In this document: piece after piece, positions 44,392-53,621 of the stretch
Layout: the number at the start of each line of letters is the position of its first letter
How positions within the stretch are numbered: the first letter of the stretch is position 1
From: Chloroflexota bacterium
GTDB lineage: Bacteria > Chloroflexota > Anaerolineae > Anaerolineales > Villigracilaceae
Direction of reading: 5' to 3'
Length of the DNA: 64,000 bases
Assembly (NCBI GenBank): GCA_016234555.1
Contig: JACRBJ010000092.1
Location: forward strand, 1 to 64,000
Made by a program: the position numbers and the translations under genes
The notes under the pieces: model-generated
Told to the model about the DNA's origin: nothing
Database searches by the model: none
What the model saw: only the letters and a program-made list of their open reading frames with translations

Positions 44392-45783
44392 ATGGAACAA
44401 CTATTGCATCTCATTGAAAACAGCCTGCAGGTGGATGGGGAAGAGATCAGCGTGGTTAACGAAGCCGTTTTCCGCGCGAACATTGCCAAATTGGCAAAGG
44501 TCTCAGCTTTGGGGGAGCGGGAGGAAGCCGCCCAAGCCCGATATTTAATCCGCGCGGCTGCTTTGAATTTGGGGATCATTCCCGCTTCGATTCAAGACCT
44601 GTATTTGGCCCGCGGACGTGGGGAACTTCCCGCCACGTGGACGACTCCTGCTTTCAATTTCCGCGCCATGTCTTTTGACTGCGCCCGTGCCGCTTTTCGT
44701 TCCGCCCGTAAAGTGGATGCGACTGCGATGATCTTTGAACTCGCCCGCGTCGAGATCGACTGGACAGATCAGCCGCCTGCTGAGTATGCCGCCAGCATTT
44801 TGGCAGCCGCCATCGCCGAAGGTTATCGCGGACCACTCTTCCTGCAAGGCGACCACTTCCAGGTTTCTGCCAGCTTGCCGTTGCAGCAGGAGAAGGCATC
44901 CGTCGAAGACTTAATCACCGAAGCAGTGTCGGCCGGCTTCTTCAACATCGACCTGGATACCAGTACCCTGGTTGACCTGTCACAGCTGACGGTGCCGCAG
45001 CAGCAGACGGTCAATGCCACGGTCTCGGCGGAGTTGGCTGCGCATGTCCGCAAAGTCCAACCGGTAACGATTTCCATCGGCGGGGAGATCGGTGAAGTTG
45101 GCGGGCATGTTTCCACCGTTGAGGAATTGACTTCCTACATGAAGCAGTTCAACGAGAAGTTTTCCGCGCTTGTGCCAAACCAGCCGGGACTGAGCAAGGT
45201 CAGCATCCACACGGGGACGGCGCACGGCGGTATCGTCCTGCCCGACGGTTCGATGGCGAAGGTCAACATTGATTTCGACGCCCTAAAAAATCTCGGACAG
45301 GTTGCTCGCGACGAGTACGGCATGGGTGGCGCGGTCCAGCACGGAGCATCCACACTGCCGCCTGAACTTTTTAACCATTTTGTCGAGTACAGCGCAATCG
45401 AAGTCCACCTTGCCACAGCGTTCATGACCACCTTTTATCGCAACATCCCCGTTGAGTTGAAAAATGAAATGTTCGCCTGGCTGGATGAACACCACGCCGC
45501 CGACCGCACATCCGACATGACCGACGAACAGTTCCATCACACTACCCAGATGCACGCACTTGCGCCATTCAAAGCCGCAGCGTGGAACCTGCCGACGGAT
45601 GCCAAAGACCAGCTTGGGGCGGCGTGGGAGGCGCAGTTCGATATGTTGTTTGACAGACTTGGTTGCGCGAACACCCGTCAGATCGTGGAGCAGGTCATTC
45701 ATCCTGTAAGAGTCAAACCGCATTTGGAAGATTATCTTGCAAGCCGCAACGCCCCGGGACAAGTCAAGGGGTTGGCTGGCTAA
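44392..45783 (+). CDS. Class II fructose/tagatose-bisphosphate aldolase family protein
   Basis: 463 residues from MEQLLHLIENSLQVDGE, longer than the usual 280-360 of class II aldolases and similar to a large subgroup. Metal and substrate residues are suggested by FLQGDHFQVS, FFNIDLDTSTLVD and VSIHTGTAHGGI with GGAVQHGAST. Class II enzymes split ketose bisphosphates with a divalent metal. A TATAAT at 44320 may be its -10; GAGAAAAAGA precedes the ATG. The frame remains open upstream to 44254 without start support. It leads a run with an isomerase-like and a PfkB-type gene. Confidence 0.85.
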   Translation: MEQLLHLIENSLQVDGEEISVVNEAVFRANIAKLAKVSALGEREEAAQARYLIRAAALNLGIIPASIQDLYLARGRGELPATWTTPAFNFRAMSFDCARAAFRSARKVDATAMIFELARVEIDWTDQPPAEYAASILAAAIAEGYRGPLFLQGDHFQVSASLPLQQEKASVEDLITEAVSAGFFNIDLDTSTLVDLSQLTVPQQQTVNATVSAELAAHVRKVQPVTISIGGEIGEVGGHVSTVEELTSYMKQFNEKFSALVPNQPGLSKVSIHTGTAHGGIVLPDGSMAKVNIDFDALKNLGQVARDEYGMGGAVQHGASTLPPELFNHFVEYSAIEVHLATAFMTTFYRNIPVELKNEMFAWLDEHHAADRTSDMTDEQFHHTTQMHALAPFKAAAWNLPTDAKDQLGAAWEAQFDMLFDRLGCANTRQIVEQVIHPVRVKPHLEDYLASRNAPGQVKGLAG

Positions 45784-45830
45784 ATTCTGCATTCTGTATT
45801 CATAATTCTGAATTCAAAAAGGAGTATCTC

Positions 45831-46859
45831 ATGCCCACAACCTATCGTTTTTCATTTGGACCATGGAACATTCACTCCGGCGCAGACCCCTTTGGTCCCC
45901 CTGTGCGCGATGAATTTTCCTTTGCCGAAAAGCTCGAGTTCTACAAGAAGCTTGGCTTTGATGGCGTTCAATTCCACGATGATGATGTGGTCTCCAATGC
46001 CGACGCTCCCTGGTCGCAGCAGGAAACCGAGGCGAAGCAAATCCGCAAGCAACTCGATGAGCGCGGACTGGTGGCGGAGTTTGTCGCTCCGCGCCTGTGG
46101 GAGCACCCGCTGACGATTGACGGCGCGATCACCGCCAACTCAGTCGAGACGCGGAAGTATGCCCTCGAACGCTCCAAACGCTCTGTGGACATTGCCCGCC
46201 TTGTCGGAACAAAGAACCTTGTCCTCTGGCCTGCCCGCGAAGGGACTTATATGCGTGAGGCAAAGGACCCGGTTGCTGCGGTCGGACGTCTGGTGGAGTG
46301 GATGAACGCCCTGCTGGAATACGACAAGGACTTGCGTATCTTGGGCGAGATGAAGCCGAACGAGCCGATGGACCAAGCCTACGTCCCGACGACGGGTCAT
46401 TTCCTCGGATTGGCCAGCCTGACGGTGGATCCCAGTCGCGTGGGTACGTTGATCGAATCCGCTCATGCCATTCTCGCGGGACTCGACCCCTCCGATGAAA
46501 TGGCGTATGCCATCTACCAGAAGAAACTTTGGTCGGTGCATCTCAACGACCAGAACGGTCTGAAGTTCGACGAGGATAAATCCTTCGGCGTCGTGGACCT
46601 GCGCCGCGCCTTCAACCAGGTTTGGGTGTTGGAGCGGAACGGGTACGGCCAAAACGGCGAGTTCGTCGGGTTGGACGTCAAAGCCCTACGCACGCAGTCG
46701 AAGGAAACCTCCACCAAACACCTGCGAAACAGCCGCGCCATCTTCCTGCGACTCGTGGAACTGGCTCGTTCCCTCGATGTGGCAAAGGTCGAGCAGTTAC
46801 GCGCCGAGCGCGATTACGAAGAACTGGACATGCTGATCGTCAAGCATTTGATTGGATAA
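45831..46859 (+). CDS. Xylose isomerase-like TIM-barrel protein
   Basis: 342 residues beginning MPTTYRFSFGPWNIHSGADP. Active-site-like segments of the short xylose isomerases are visible: GFDGVQFHDDDVV, LVLWPAREG, ILGEMKPNEPMDQAYVPTTG with the metal-binding Glu, and LWSVHLNDQNGLKFDEDKS. It is shorter than the typical 385-390 residues and may act on another aldose. AAAAAGGAGTATCTC gives a strong ribosome binding site; an open frame upstream overlaps the aldolase end and is not coding. It lies 47 bases after the aldolase gene. Confidence 0.85.
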   Translation: MPTTYRFSFGPWNIHSGADPFGPPVRDEFSFAEKLEFYKKLGFDGVQFHDDDVVSNADAPWSQQETEAKQIRKQLDERGLVAEFVAPRLWEHPLTIDGAITANSVETRKYALERSKRSVDIARLVGTKNLVLWPAREGTYMREAKDPVAAVGRLVEWMNALLEYDKDLRILGEMKPNEPMDQAYVPTTGHFLGLASLTVDPSRVGTLIESAHAILAGLDPSDEMAYAIYQKKLWSVHLNDQNGLKFDEDKSFGVVDLRRAFNQVWVLERNGYGQNGEFVGLDVKALRTQSKETSTKHLRNSRAIFLRLVELARSLDVAKVEQLRAERDYEELDMLIVKHLIG

Positions 46860-46868
46860 TTGCAATAG

Positions 46869-46897
46869 CCCTTAAAGGTTTCCAAAACCTTTAGGGG
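46869..46897. repeat. AAAGGTTT palindrome between isomerase and kinase genes
   Basis: CCCTTAAAGGTTT and AAACCTTTAGGGG flank a three-base centre. It is a near copy of the palindrome at 28001-28033 and has no T-run, so it is better read as a dispersed repeat than as a terminator. Confidence 0.7.
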
Positions 46898-46913
46898 CCT
46901 GGATTGGAATCTC

Positions 46914-47999
46914 ATGACAGACGCAATCGTAGCAGGTCATCTTTGTTTGGATATCATCCCCGATCTGTCGTCTCATGCGGGGGGAAGTTTCGATGCGGAA
47001 TTTCAGCCCGGACGGCTGCTTCATGTGGGTTCAGCCGCCACATCCACGGGTGGGGCGGTCTCGAATACGGGGCTGGCTTTGCATCGCCTCGGCATCGAGA
47101 CTCGCCTGCTTGCCCGGGTCGGCGCGGACCAGTTTGGGCGTATCGTCAAGCAGATGGTTTCCGACCAATCGCCGCCGCTTGCCGAGGGGATTTCCATCAG
47201 CGCCGACACCAGCACCTCGTATTCCATCGTCGTCAACCCGCCCGGCAGTGACCGCCGCTTCCTTCATCATCCGGGCGCGAACGACGATTTCCGCTCCGAA
47301 GATGTTCGCGACAAAGACGTCCGCAACGCCCGCCTCTTCCACTTTGGGTATCCGCCGCTGATGGCTGGGATGTTCGCCGACGGTGGCTCGCAACTGACCG
47401 ACATCTTCCGCCGCGTCAAATCCCTTGGGCTGACCACTTCGCTCGATATGGCTTTGCCTGATCCAAACTCCCCGGCGGGTCGCGCCGACTGGCTGAGCAT
47501 CCTCAAGAACACGCTGCCGTATGTCGATATCTTCCTTCCCAGCCTCGATGAAATTCTCTACATGCTCGGCAGGACGAGCAGCCCGCTTTCGGTGGGATTG
47601 CCGACTTCGGTCAGCGACGAGTTGTTGGGGATGGGGGCGAAGATGGTCGTCCTCAAGTTGGGCGGCTATGGCTTGTATTTGCACACCGCGTCCGCTTCCG
47701 TGCTGAAAGACATGGGGCGCGCGCGTCCGTCTGCACGGGATTGGGCGGATCACGAAAATTATCAGCCTTGTTTTCAGGTGGATGTGGCTGGGACGACAGG
47801 CTCAGGCGACTCGACCATCGCTGGATTTTTAGCCGCCCTTCTACGTGACCTTCCTCCCGACAGGGCGCTCGATGCCGCGCTCGGAGTTGGCGCCTGCTCC
47901 GTCGAATCTCCCGACGCCTTGAGCGGAATCCGCCCGTGGGATGAAACCCTGCGCCGCATCGAGTCAGGCTGGGCAAGGTCGTCCAACAGAATTTCCTGA
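46914..47999 (+). CDS. PfkB-family carbohydrate kinase
   Basis: 361 residues of the ribokinase/PfkB fold. The N-terminal GGAVSNTGLALHRLG and C-terminal signature VDVAGTTGSGDSTIAGFLAAL are present, the latter with the catalytic Asp after Gly-Ser-Gly. These kinases phosphorylate free or phosphorylated sugars. Together with the upstream isomerase-like and aldolase genes it could complete an aldose to ketose, phosphorylation and cleavage route. The substrate cannot be read from sequence. The stop codon ends two bases before the convergent DUF503 gene. Confidence 0.88.
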   Translation: MTDAIVAGHLCLDIIPDLSSHAGGSFDAEFQPGRLLHVGSAATSTGGAVSNTGLALHRLGIETRLLARVGADQFGRIVKQMVSDQSPPLAEGISISADTSTSYSIVVNPPGSDRRFLHHPGANDDFRSEDVRDKDVRNARLFHFGYPPLMAGMFADGGSQLTDIFRRVKSLGLTTSLDMALPDPNSPAGRADWLSILKNTLPYVDIFLPSLDEILYMLGRTSSPLSVGLPTSVSDELLGMGAKMVVLKLGGYGLYLHTASASVLKDMGRARPSARDWADHENYQPCFQVDVAGTTGSGDSTIAGFLAALLRDLPPDRALDAALGVGACSVESPDALSGIRPWDETLRRIESGWARSSNRIS

Positions 48000-48000
48000 A

Positions 48001-48282
48001 TCAAATAATTTCAATCTTCGTATCCCAGACATCGCCATCTGTCCAGTTGGCTTCCACCCATTTGGCAATCGTTTGCATGGACTGTTGCAACGTCACGGCA
48101 TCGGAGTTCACCATCGCACAGGCGATGATGGACTCCGTCCACTTGTCCTGCAAATCCATTTCGGCGACGGAGACGTTGAATTCGCGGTGCAGGCGCGAGA
48201 TCAGCGGCTTGATCCGTCCGCGCTTTTCTTTGAGTGAGGCGCAGAGGGGGAGGTGAAGGTGGATGGTGAGAGTGGCGAGCAT
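48001..48282 (-). CDS. DUF503 family protein
   Basis: 93 residues with the family pattern LTIHLHLPLCASLKEKRGRI, NVSVAEMDLQDKWTESIIAC and a C-terminal helix. DUF503 proteins are small cytoplasmic alpha/beta proteins, often encoded near rbfA and other ribosome-maturation genes; their role is not established. Here it lies convergent with the PfkB-type gene and two bases after a membrane protein gene on the same strand. Confidence 0.85.
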   Translation of the reverse strand: MLATLTIHLHLPLCASLKEKRGRIKPLISRLHREFNVSVAEMDLQDKWTESIIACAMVNSDAVTLQQSMQTIAKWVEANWTDGDVWDTKIEII

Positions 48283-48284
48283 GG

Positions 48285-49250
48285 TTAATTTAAATTTGAT
48301 AGGCGGCTGGCAATGAACCAGTATAAAATTAGCAAATCAAACACTCCGCGAATAATTGTAAAGATGCGGCTCATCAGCGACTCTGTTCTACTGCCAAGGA
48401 TTTGGACGATCATTGCAAGAGTCAATAACACTACTGGGGTTATCATTATCAACGCCATGAGAAAGATTTTGTCTGCGAAAAAAGATGCTATTCCTGGTAG
48501 TTTCGTTTCCGCGATGCTGATGCCAAGCAGCCAGAGCAAGCTAATAATTTCAAGAAAGAGCCAGATTCTTTTGAAAAATTTTTCCTCGGCTTTAATTTCC
48601 TCTATCTCATCAGAATCAAACTGAGGTTGTTGATCTATCCAGTCAGGGGAGGATTCGTAATTTTCTTCAAATTCATTGAAGTCACTTTCATCTTCGTCGT
48701 CAGGTTCTAGCTCCTTGGGGACGTTGTAGGCTTTCATGATTTTTTCCATCATGTAGTCGGTAAGGAGACTGTCATTGTACTTCCTGGGCTTGATCTTTTT
48801 ACTGCCCTCGTTCTCGATCCTCTTTTCGAATTTTTCATATCTCTCCCTATTGGTGGCCTTGTCGATTCTTGCGGAAGGACTTTCTTCAAAATGCCGCTTG
48901 TCAGATTCGCCGTTTGCTAATTTATCAAGGCCATCACCGTATTCTGATTCTTCGCTCGCATCCTCACTTTCCTCTTTTACGTTGTAGGCTTTCATGATTT
49001 TTCCCATTACGAAGTCGGTAAAGCGGTTGTCGTTATATTGTTTGTGCGTCGATGTGACTTTTCCGTGCCTTCTTCCCATTGGCTTGGGGAGTAGGTAATA
49101 CATCATCATGCCGATGAATAATATCAAAGCAATGGTACTGAAAACTGTATCTGAATCGATGCCGGCTTTAGACAACGTCTCACAAGAAGCTGTAATCGTT
49201 ATGACTAACAAGAAAATGATAATTCTTATTCCAAACCACGAATTTTTCAT
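48285..49250 (-). CDS. Membrane protein of unknown function with an internal repeat
   Basis: 321 residues. The N-terminus (IRIIIFLLVITITASC) looks like a lipoprotein signal, followed by a membrane helix (STIALILFIGMMMYYLL). Two copies of a motif of about 20 residues occur in the charged middle part: YNDNRFTDFVMGKIMKAYNV and YNDSLLTDYMMEKIMKAYNV, each followed by an acidic stretch. Three further predicted helices make up the C-terminal third. The DNA of the two motif copies (48723-48780 and 48981-49040) is also very similar. The gene is more A/T-rich than its neighbours. I do not recognise the family. Confidence 0.7.
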   Translation of the reverse strand: MKNSWFGIRIIIFLLVITITASCETLSKAGIDSDTVFSTIALILFIGMMMYYLLPKPMGRRHGKVTSTHKQYNDNRFTDFVMGKIMKAYNVKEESEDASEESEYGDGLDKLANGESDKRHFEESPSARIDKATNRERYEKFEKRIENEGSKKIKPRKYNDSLLTDYMMEKIMKAYNVPKELEPDDEDESDFNEFEENYESSPDWIDQQPQFDSDEIEEIKAEEKFFKRIWLFLEIISLLWLLGISIAETKLPGIASFFADKIFLMALIMITPVVLLTLAMIVQILGSRTESLMSRIFTIIRGVFDLLILYWFIASRLSNLN

Positions 49251-49280
49251 GTGACCTAATTTCTTTGTATGCCGCCTTTG

Positions 49281-49706
49281 CTATTTGATTGCCTGTCTTA
49301 GCTTTTCCACCAAGGCCACAGCATCCTCTTCCTCACAAGTGTCATCACGTGACAGGAACTTTACCCCCTTCTCTGGGACTTCCCTGCGGCGTGGCACGAT
49401 CCACATGTGAAGGTGAGGTTGTCCTTCCATCGTGGAGAGTTGATAGATACGCTCGGCGTCAGTGTGTTCCCGAAGCGCTTCATAAACCCGTTTCAGCAGA
49501 CCGCCGAGGGAGGCAGCCTCTTCGGCTGTCATTTCGGAGTAGTCGAGAAAATGTCGCCTCGACTCGATGAACAACGTCCCCAGCGGACCCCACTTCACGT
49601 CCGCATGGCAGACCATCCAATGTCCATCTTCGTAGATGTAGCCGCCAGGTGGGACGAGTTCCAGTCCAGTGTGTTTGCGGCAGATTACGCAAGTCTCACT
49701 ATTCAT
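49281..49706 (-). CDS. HIT-family protein
   Basis: 141 residues. An N-terminal C-X2-C (CVIC) and the HIT-like core (GPLGTLFIESRRHFLDYSEM, STMEGQPHLHMWIVPRR) are present. The normal motif is His-X-His-X-His; here the third His is replaced by Trp (HLHMW). The family contains nucleotide hydrolases and transferases acting on alpha-phosphates; the middle His is the usual nucleophile and is retained. The altered third His makes the activity uncertain. AAGGAATACC precedes the start. It is divergent from folC. Confidence 0.82.
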   Translation of the reverse strand: MNSETCVICRKHTGLELVPPGGYIYEDGHWMVCHADVKWGPLGTLFIESRRHFLDYSEMTAEEAASLGGLLKRVYEALREHTDAERIYQLSTMEGQPHLHMWIVPRRREVPEKGVKFLSRDDTCEEEDAVALVEKLRQAIK

Positions 49707-49762
49707 ACGGTATTCCTTGGTTATGATTTACGAATTGCGAATTACGCCTTACAATCTCATTC

Positions 49763-51064
49763 ATGGACACCGAAACCGCATACAACCAAGCCCTCGATTA
49801 CCTCTATTCCTTCGTGGATTATAGCCTGAAACACGCCTCCGAATTAGCAAAGGCGGACTTCAACCTCGACCGCATGTTTGCTTTGATGGAGTCACTGGGG
49901 AACCCGCAGAACCGCTATCCCATCATTCATGTGGCAGGGACAAAGGGGAAGGGGTCAACGTCTGCGCTGTGTGCAGCGGGTTTGCAGGTTGCAGGTTATC
50001 AGGTTGGATTATACACATCGCCGCACCTGCTGGATTACAGCGAAAGAATCCAAATCAATGGCAAGCCGATTTCGCATGGACAGTTGGTCGAGCTGGTGGA
50101 GGAGATCAAGCCGCACGTGGCAAAGATCGAAAAGTTGACCACCTTCGAAATCACCACCGCGCTGGCGTTCATGGCGTTTGCAAAATACAAGGTCAACGCG
50201 GCGGTCTTTGAAGTCGGCTTGGGTGGGCGGCTGGACGCGACCAACATTGTCACGCCAAAAGTTTCGGTTATCACTTCGTTGTCCTACGATCACATGGCTG
50301 TGCTTGGGGACACGTTGACGTTGATCGCAGGTGAGAAGGCGGGCATCATCAAGCAGGGCGTGCCTGTGGTCTCGTCCCCACAAAAGGACGAGGCACTGGC
50401 AGTTTTGGAGCGTGTAGCCAAACTAAAGAATGCAGAGTTGACGCTTGTGGGGCGCGATGTAAAGTTTAAGTCGGTCGGGTCATCTTTGGAGGGACAAACG
50501 TTCAACGTTCAACGTTCAACGTTTAGAGTTCCTTTGCTCGGGAGCCATCAAATCGAAAACGCCGCTACGGCTTACACGGCATTGCGCACCAGCGGAATTC
50601 CCATTACCGACGAACAGATACAAAAAGGCTTTTCTCAGGTAAAATGGCGCGCCCGCTTCGAAGTGGCACGGCGCGACCCGCCTGTCATCTTCGACTCGGC
50701 GCACAACCAGGATTCTTTCGAGAAGTTGGGCGAGACTCTTGAAACGTACTTTCCCGGTAAAAAAGTTATTCTGATCTTCGGTGCATCGGAGGATAAAAAT
50801 ATCCCCGGCATGTTCGCCGCTTTGCTGCCGAAGATTCAAAAAATCATCATCACCCGTGCTGACCATCCGCGGGCGCTCGAAGTGGAGCGAATTCAAGGGT
50901 TGGCGGATCAGGCTGGGGCGGAGTCGGAATCGGTTACGCCAGTTAAGTCCGCATTGGCTCGGGCGTTGGAACTATCCGTAAAAGATGGTAGCATTGTCCT
51001 CTCCGCTGGAAGCATGTTTGTGACGGCGGAAGTCATGTCTGCATGGAAAACGAGTAATCAATGA
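49763..51064 (+). CDS. folC: Folylpolyglutamate synthase / dihydrofolate synthase
   Basis: 433 residues of the Mur-ligase superfamily. The ATP-binding loop VAGTKGKGSTSALCAAGLQ, the folate-binding LYTSPHLLDYSERIQI, the VGLGGRLDATNIV segment and the C-terminal DSAHNQDSFEKL are all present. FolC adds glutamate to folates. A run of four AACGTTC/T heptamers at 50497-50524 lies within the coding region and encodes part of GQTFNVQRSTFRV. TACAAT lies 7 bases before the ATG, with no Shine-Dalgarno, suggesting a leaderless transcript. Its stop overlaps the lon start (ATGA). Confidence 0.93.
   Translation: MDTETAYNQALDYLYSFVDYSLKHASELAKADFNLDRMFALMESLGNPQNRYPIIHVAGTKGKGSTSALCAAGLQVAGYQVGLYTSPHLLDYSERIQINGKPISHGQLVELVEEIKPHVAKIEKLTTFEITTALAFMAFAKYKVNAAVFEVGLGGRLDATNIVTPKVSVITSLSYDHMAVLGDTLTLIAGEKAGIIKQGVPVVSSPQKDEALAVLERVAKLKNAELTLVGRDVKFKSVGSSLEGQTFNVQRSTFRVPLLGSHQIENAATAYTALRTSGIPITDEQIQKGFSQVKWRARFEVARRDPPVIFDSAHNQDSFEKLGETLETYFPGKKVILIFGASEDKNIPGMFAALLPKIQKIIITRADHPRALEVERIQGLADQAGAESESVTPVKSALARALELSVKDGSIVLSAGSMFVTAEVMSAWKTSNQ
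50497..50524. repeat. Four tandem heptamers inside folC
   Basis: AACGTTC occurs three times, followed by AACGTTT, in perfect tandem. The 28-base array is not a multiple of three but the frame remains open. The encoded stretch lies in a loop between recognisable FolC segments. Confidence 0.85.
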
Positions 51065-53535
51065 ATCATCAAAACGATTGGAACGAAGAAGAAGATAATT
51101 TCGACCTGACCCTCTCACAGCGGACCGAGGAGTTGTACCGCATCCCGAACATGGAGCCAAACGCCGATGGCTTGATCGAAGCCGCCGTGTTGCCGCTGCG
51201 TGACATGGTGATTTTCCCGCGCATGGTCTCGCCGATCTTTGTCGGGCGCGAGGCTTCGCTTTTGGCAGTGCAGGATGCCCAACGCAAAGAGCAGACCGTG
51301 ATCGGACTGACTCAAAAAGACCCCGAAGTGAATGAGCCTGGCATCAATGACTTTCTACCTGTTGGTGTGGAGATGGCAGTGGGGCGGTTGCTGCACATGC
51401 CCGATGGCTCGTACTCCGCGCTGGTGCAGGGACGCAAGCGCGTGGAGATCATCGAATACCTGAGCGTGAAGCCGTACATCAAAGTGCGCGCGCGAGTGAT
51501 TAACGAACCTACAACTGCAGACCGGCAGACGCAGGCTTTGATGCGCTCCGCGTTGAGTCTCTTCGAGCGCTGTGTGCAACTGGACAGGTCGATTCCCGAA
51601 GAGGCGCATTTGTTTGCGTTGAACATTGCCGAACCCGGCTGGCTTGCGGACATGATCGCCACATCGCTCTCGCTGAACTACGAAGCCAAACTACGCCTGC
51701 TGATGATCCTCGACCCGAAGGCGAGACTCGGTCAACTGAATGCCATCCTTGCGCAGGAAGTGGATGTGCTCGAACTCGAAGACGAAATCCATTCCCGCGT
51801 TCAAAACGAAGTGGATAAAAGCCAGCGCGAGTTTTATCTGCGCGAGCAGATGAAGCAGATTCAAAACGAACTCGGTGAAGGCGACATCTTTACCCGTGAA
51901 TCGTCCGACTTGAAGAAGAAGGTCGAGAGCGCGAACCTGCCCGAAGAGGCGAAGAAGGTTGCATTCAAAGAGTTGGAGCGGCTGAACCAGATGCCGCCGA
52001 TGGCTCCCGAAGTGGGAATCATCCGCACCTACATCGACTGGATCGTTGACCTGCCGTGGAACAATCCCACGCCTGATAATTTGGACGTGAAGAACGCCGC
52101 GAAAATTCTCGAACGTGATCATTACGGTTTGAAGAAGGCGAAGGAAAGGATTCTCGAATATATCGCCGTGCGTTCGCTCAAACCCAAGAAGGAGCGCCAG
52201 CCGATCCTGTGTTTTGTCGGACCTCCCGGTGTGGGCAAGACCTCGCTCGGACGTTCGATTGCCGACGCGCTGGGTCGCAAGTTTGTGCGCGTGTCGTTGG
52301 GCGGCGTACGCGATGAAGCTGAAATCCGCGGACATCGTCGCACCTACATCGGCGCCCTGCCTGGGCGAATTATCCAGACGATGAAGCGGGCTGGGACGTC
52401 GAATCCGCTTTTCATGCTGGATGAAATCGACAAGCTGTATTCCGACTTCCGCGGCGACCCCGCCTCGGCGATGCTTGAGGTGCTCGACCCTGAGCAGAAC
52501 TTCGCTTTCAGCGACCACTACCTCGAACTGCCGTTTGACCTGTCGAAGGTCATGTTCATCACCACCGCCAACTCGCTGGGCAGCATCCCCGCGCCGTTGC
52601 TCGACCGCATGGAAGTCATCGAATTCCCCGGCTACATCGAAGAGGAAAAACTGGAGATTGCCAACCGCTATCTCATCCCGCGCCAGATCGAAGAGAACGG
52701 AATCGACTCTCTCGGCATGGCGTTTGAGCCAACTGCATTGCAGCGCATCATCCGCGAATATACCTACGAAGCGGGCGTCCGCAACCTGGAGCGCGAGATT
52801 GGAAAGGTCTGCCGCAAGGTGGCGCGGATGAAAGCGGAAGCGAAGAAGTATCCCGCGTCAATCGCGCCAGAGATGATCGAAAAGCTGCTCGGACCCCAGC
52901 AGGTCTTTCCGCCCGAAGCGGAGCGCACCGATGAGGTGGGCGTCGCCACCAGCCTGGCATGGACGGAAAACGGCGGCGAGATCATGGCTGTGGAAGTTGC
53001 CGTCCTCGAAGGCAAGGGCGGGATGCAGATGACGGGTCAACTGGGCGAGGTGATGCAGGAATCGGGTCAGGCGGCATTGACCTACATCAAGTCCCGCGCC
53101 GCCGCGCTCAAGATCGACCCCGAAGTCTTCGAGCGGATGGATATCCACGTCCACATGCCCGAAGGCGGAATCCCGAAGGATGGACCTTCGGCGGGAATCA
53201 CGATGGCGACAGCGATCATCTCCGCGCTGACGGGGCGACCCGTTTTCCGTCTGGTCGGCATGACGGGTGAGATCACCCTGCGCGGACGTGTGCTTCCCAT
53301 CGGCGGCGTGCGCGAGAAAGTCCTTGCCGCCCACCGTGCTGGACTCAAAACCGTCCTCCTGCCCGAAAAGAACCTGAAGGATTTGGTGGAGCTTCCCAAG
53401 ACTGCCAAGTCCGAGTTGAAGATCGTCCCCATCAAACACATGGACGACGTGCTTGCTCTGGCGCTCTCGGAGAAGGTGACTGTCAAGCCGCCGCGTCCGA
53501 AGAGGCAGCCGAAGGATGAGGGGCAGGACGAGTAG
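51061..53535 (+). CDS. lon: ATP-dependent protease Lon
   Basis: 824 residues, normal for bacterial LonA. In order: the N-terminal LAN domain (AVLPLRDMVIFPRMVSPIFV), a coiled-coil region, the AAA+ module with Walker A GPPGVGKTSLG near residue 387 and Walker B FMLDEIDKL, and the protease domain with the catalytic Ser in PKDGPSAGITM near 709 and Lys in GGVREKVLAAH near 753. Lon degrades damaged and regulatory proteins. The start overlaps the folC stop, so the two are translationally coupled. Confidence 0.97.
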   Translation: MNHQNDWNEEEDNFDLTLSQRTEELYRIPNMEPNADGLIEAAVLPLRDMVIFPRMVSPIFVGREASLLAVQDAQRKEQTVIGLTQKDPEVNEPGINDFLPVGVEMAVGRLLHMPDGSYSALVQGRKRVEIIEYLSVKPYIKVRARVINEPTTADRQTQALMRSALSLFERCVQLDRSIPEEAHLFALNIAEPGWLADMIATSLSLNYEAKLRLLMILDPKARLGQLNAILAQEVDVLELEDEIHSRVQNEVDKSQREFYLREQMKQIQNELGEGDIFTRESSDLKKKVESANLPEEAKKVAFKELERLNQMPPMAPEVGIIRTYIDWIVDLPWNNPTPDNLDVKNAAKILERDHYGLKKAKERILEYIAVRSLKPKKERQPILCFVGPPGVGKTSLGRSIADALGRKFVRVSLGGVRDEAEIRGHRRTYIGALPGRIIQTMKRAGTSNPLFMLDEIDKLYSDFRGDPASAMLEVLDPEQNFAFSDHYLELPFDLSKVMFITTANSLGSIPAPLLDRMEVIEFPGYIEEEKLEIANRYLIPRQIEENGIDSLGMAFEPTALQRIIREYTYEAGVRNLEREIGKVCRKVARMKAEAKKYPASIAPEMIEKLLGPQQVFPPEAERTDEVGVATSLAWTENGGEIMAVEVAVLEGKGGMQMTGQLGEVMQESGQAALTYIKSRAAALKIDPEVFERMDIHVHMPEGGIPKDGPSAGITMATAIISALTGRPVFRLVGMTGEITLRGRVLPIGGVREKVLAAHRAGLKTVLLPEKNLKDLVELPKTAKSELKIVPIKHMDDVLALALSEKVTVKPPRPKRQPKDEGQDE

Positions 53536-53621
53536 GAAAATTATTTCATAACAAATTCCCCCTCAGGCAGTGTGGATGATAAAATATCCATGCTGCTTTT
53601 TAATCTCCGCACGGAAAAACC

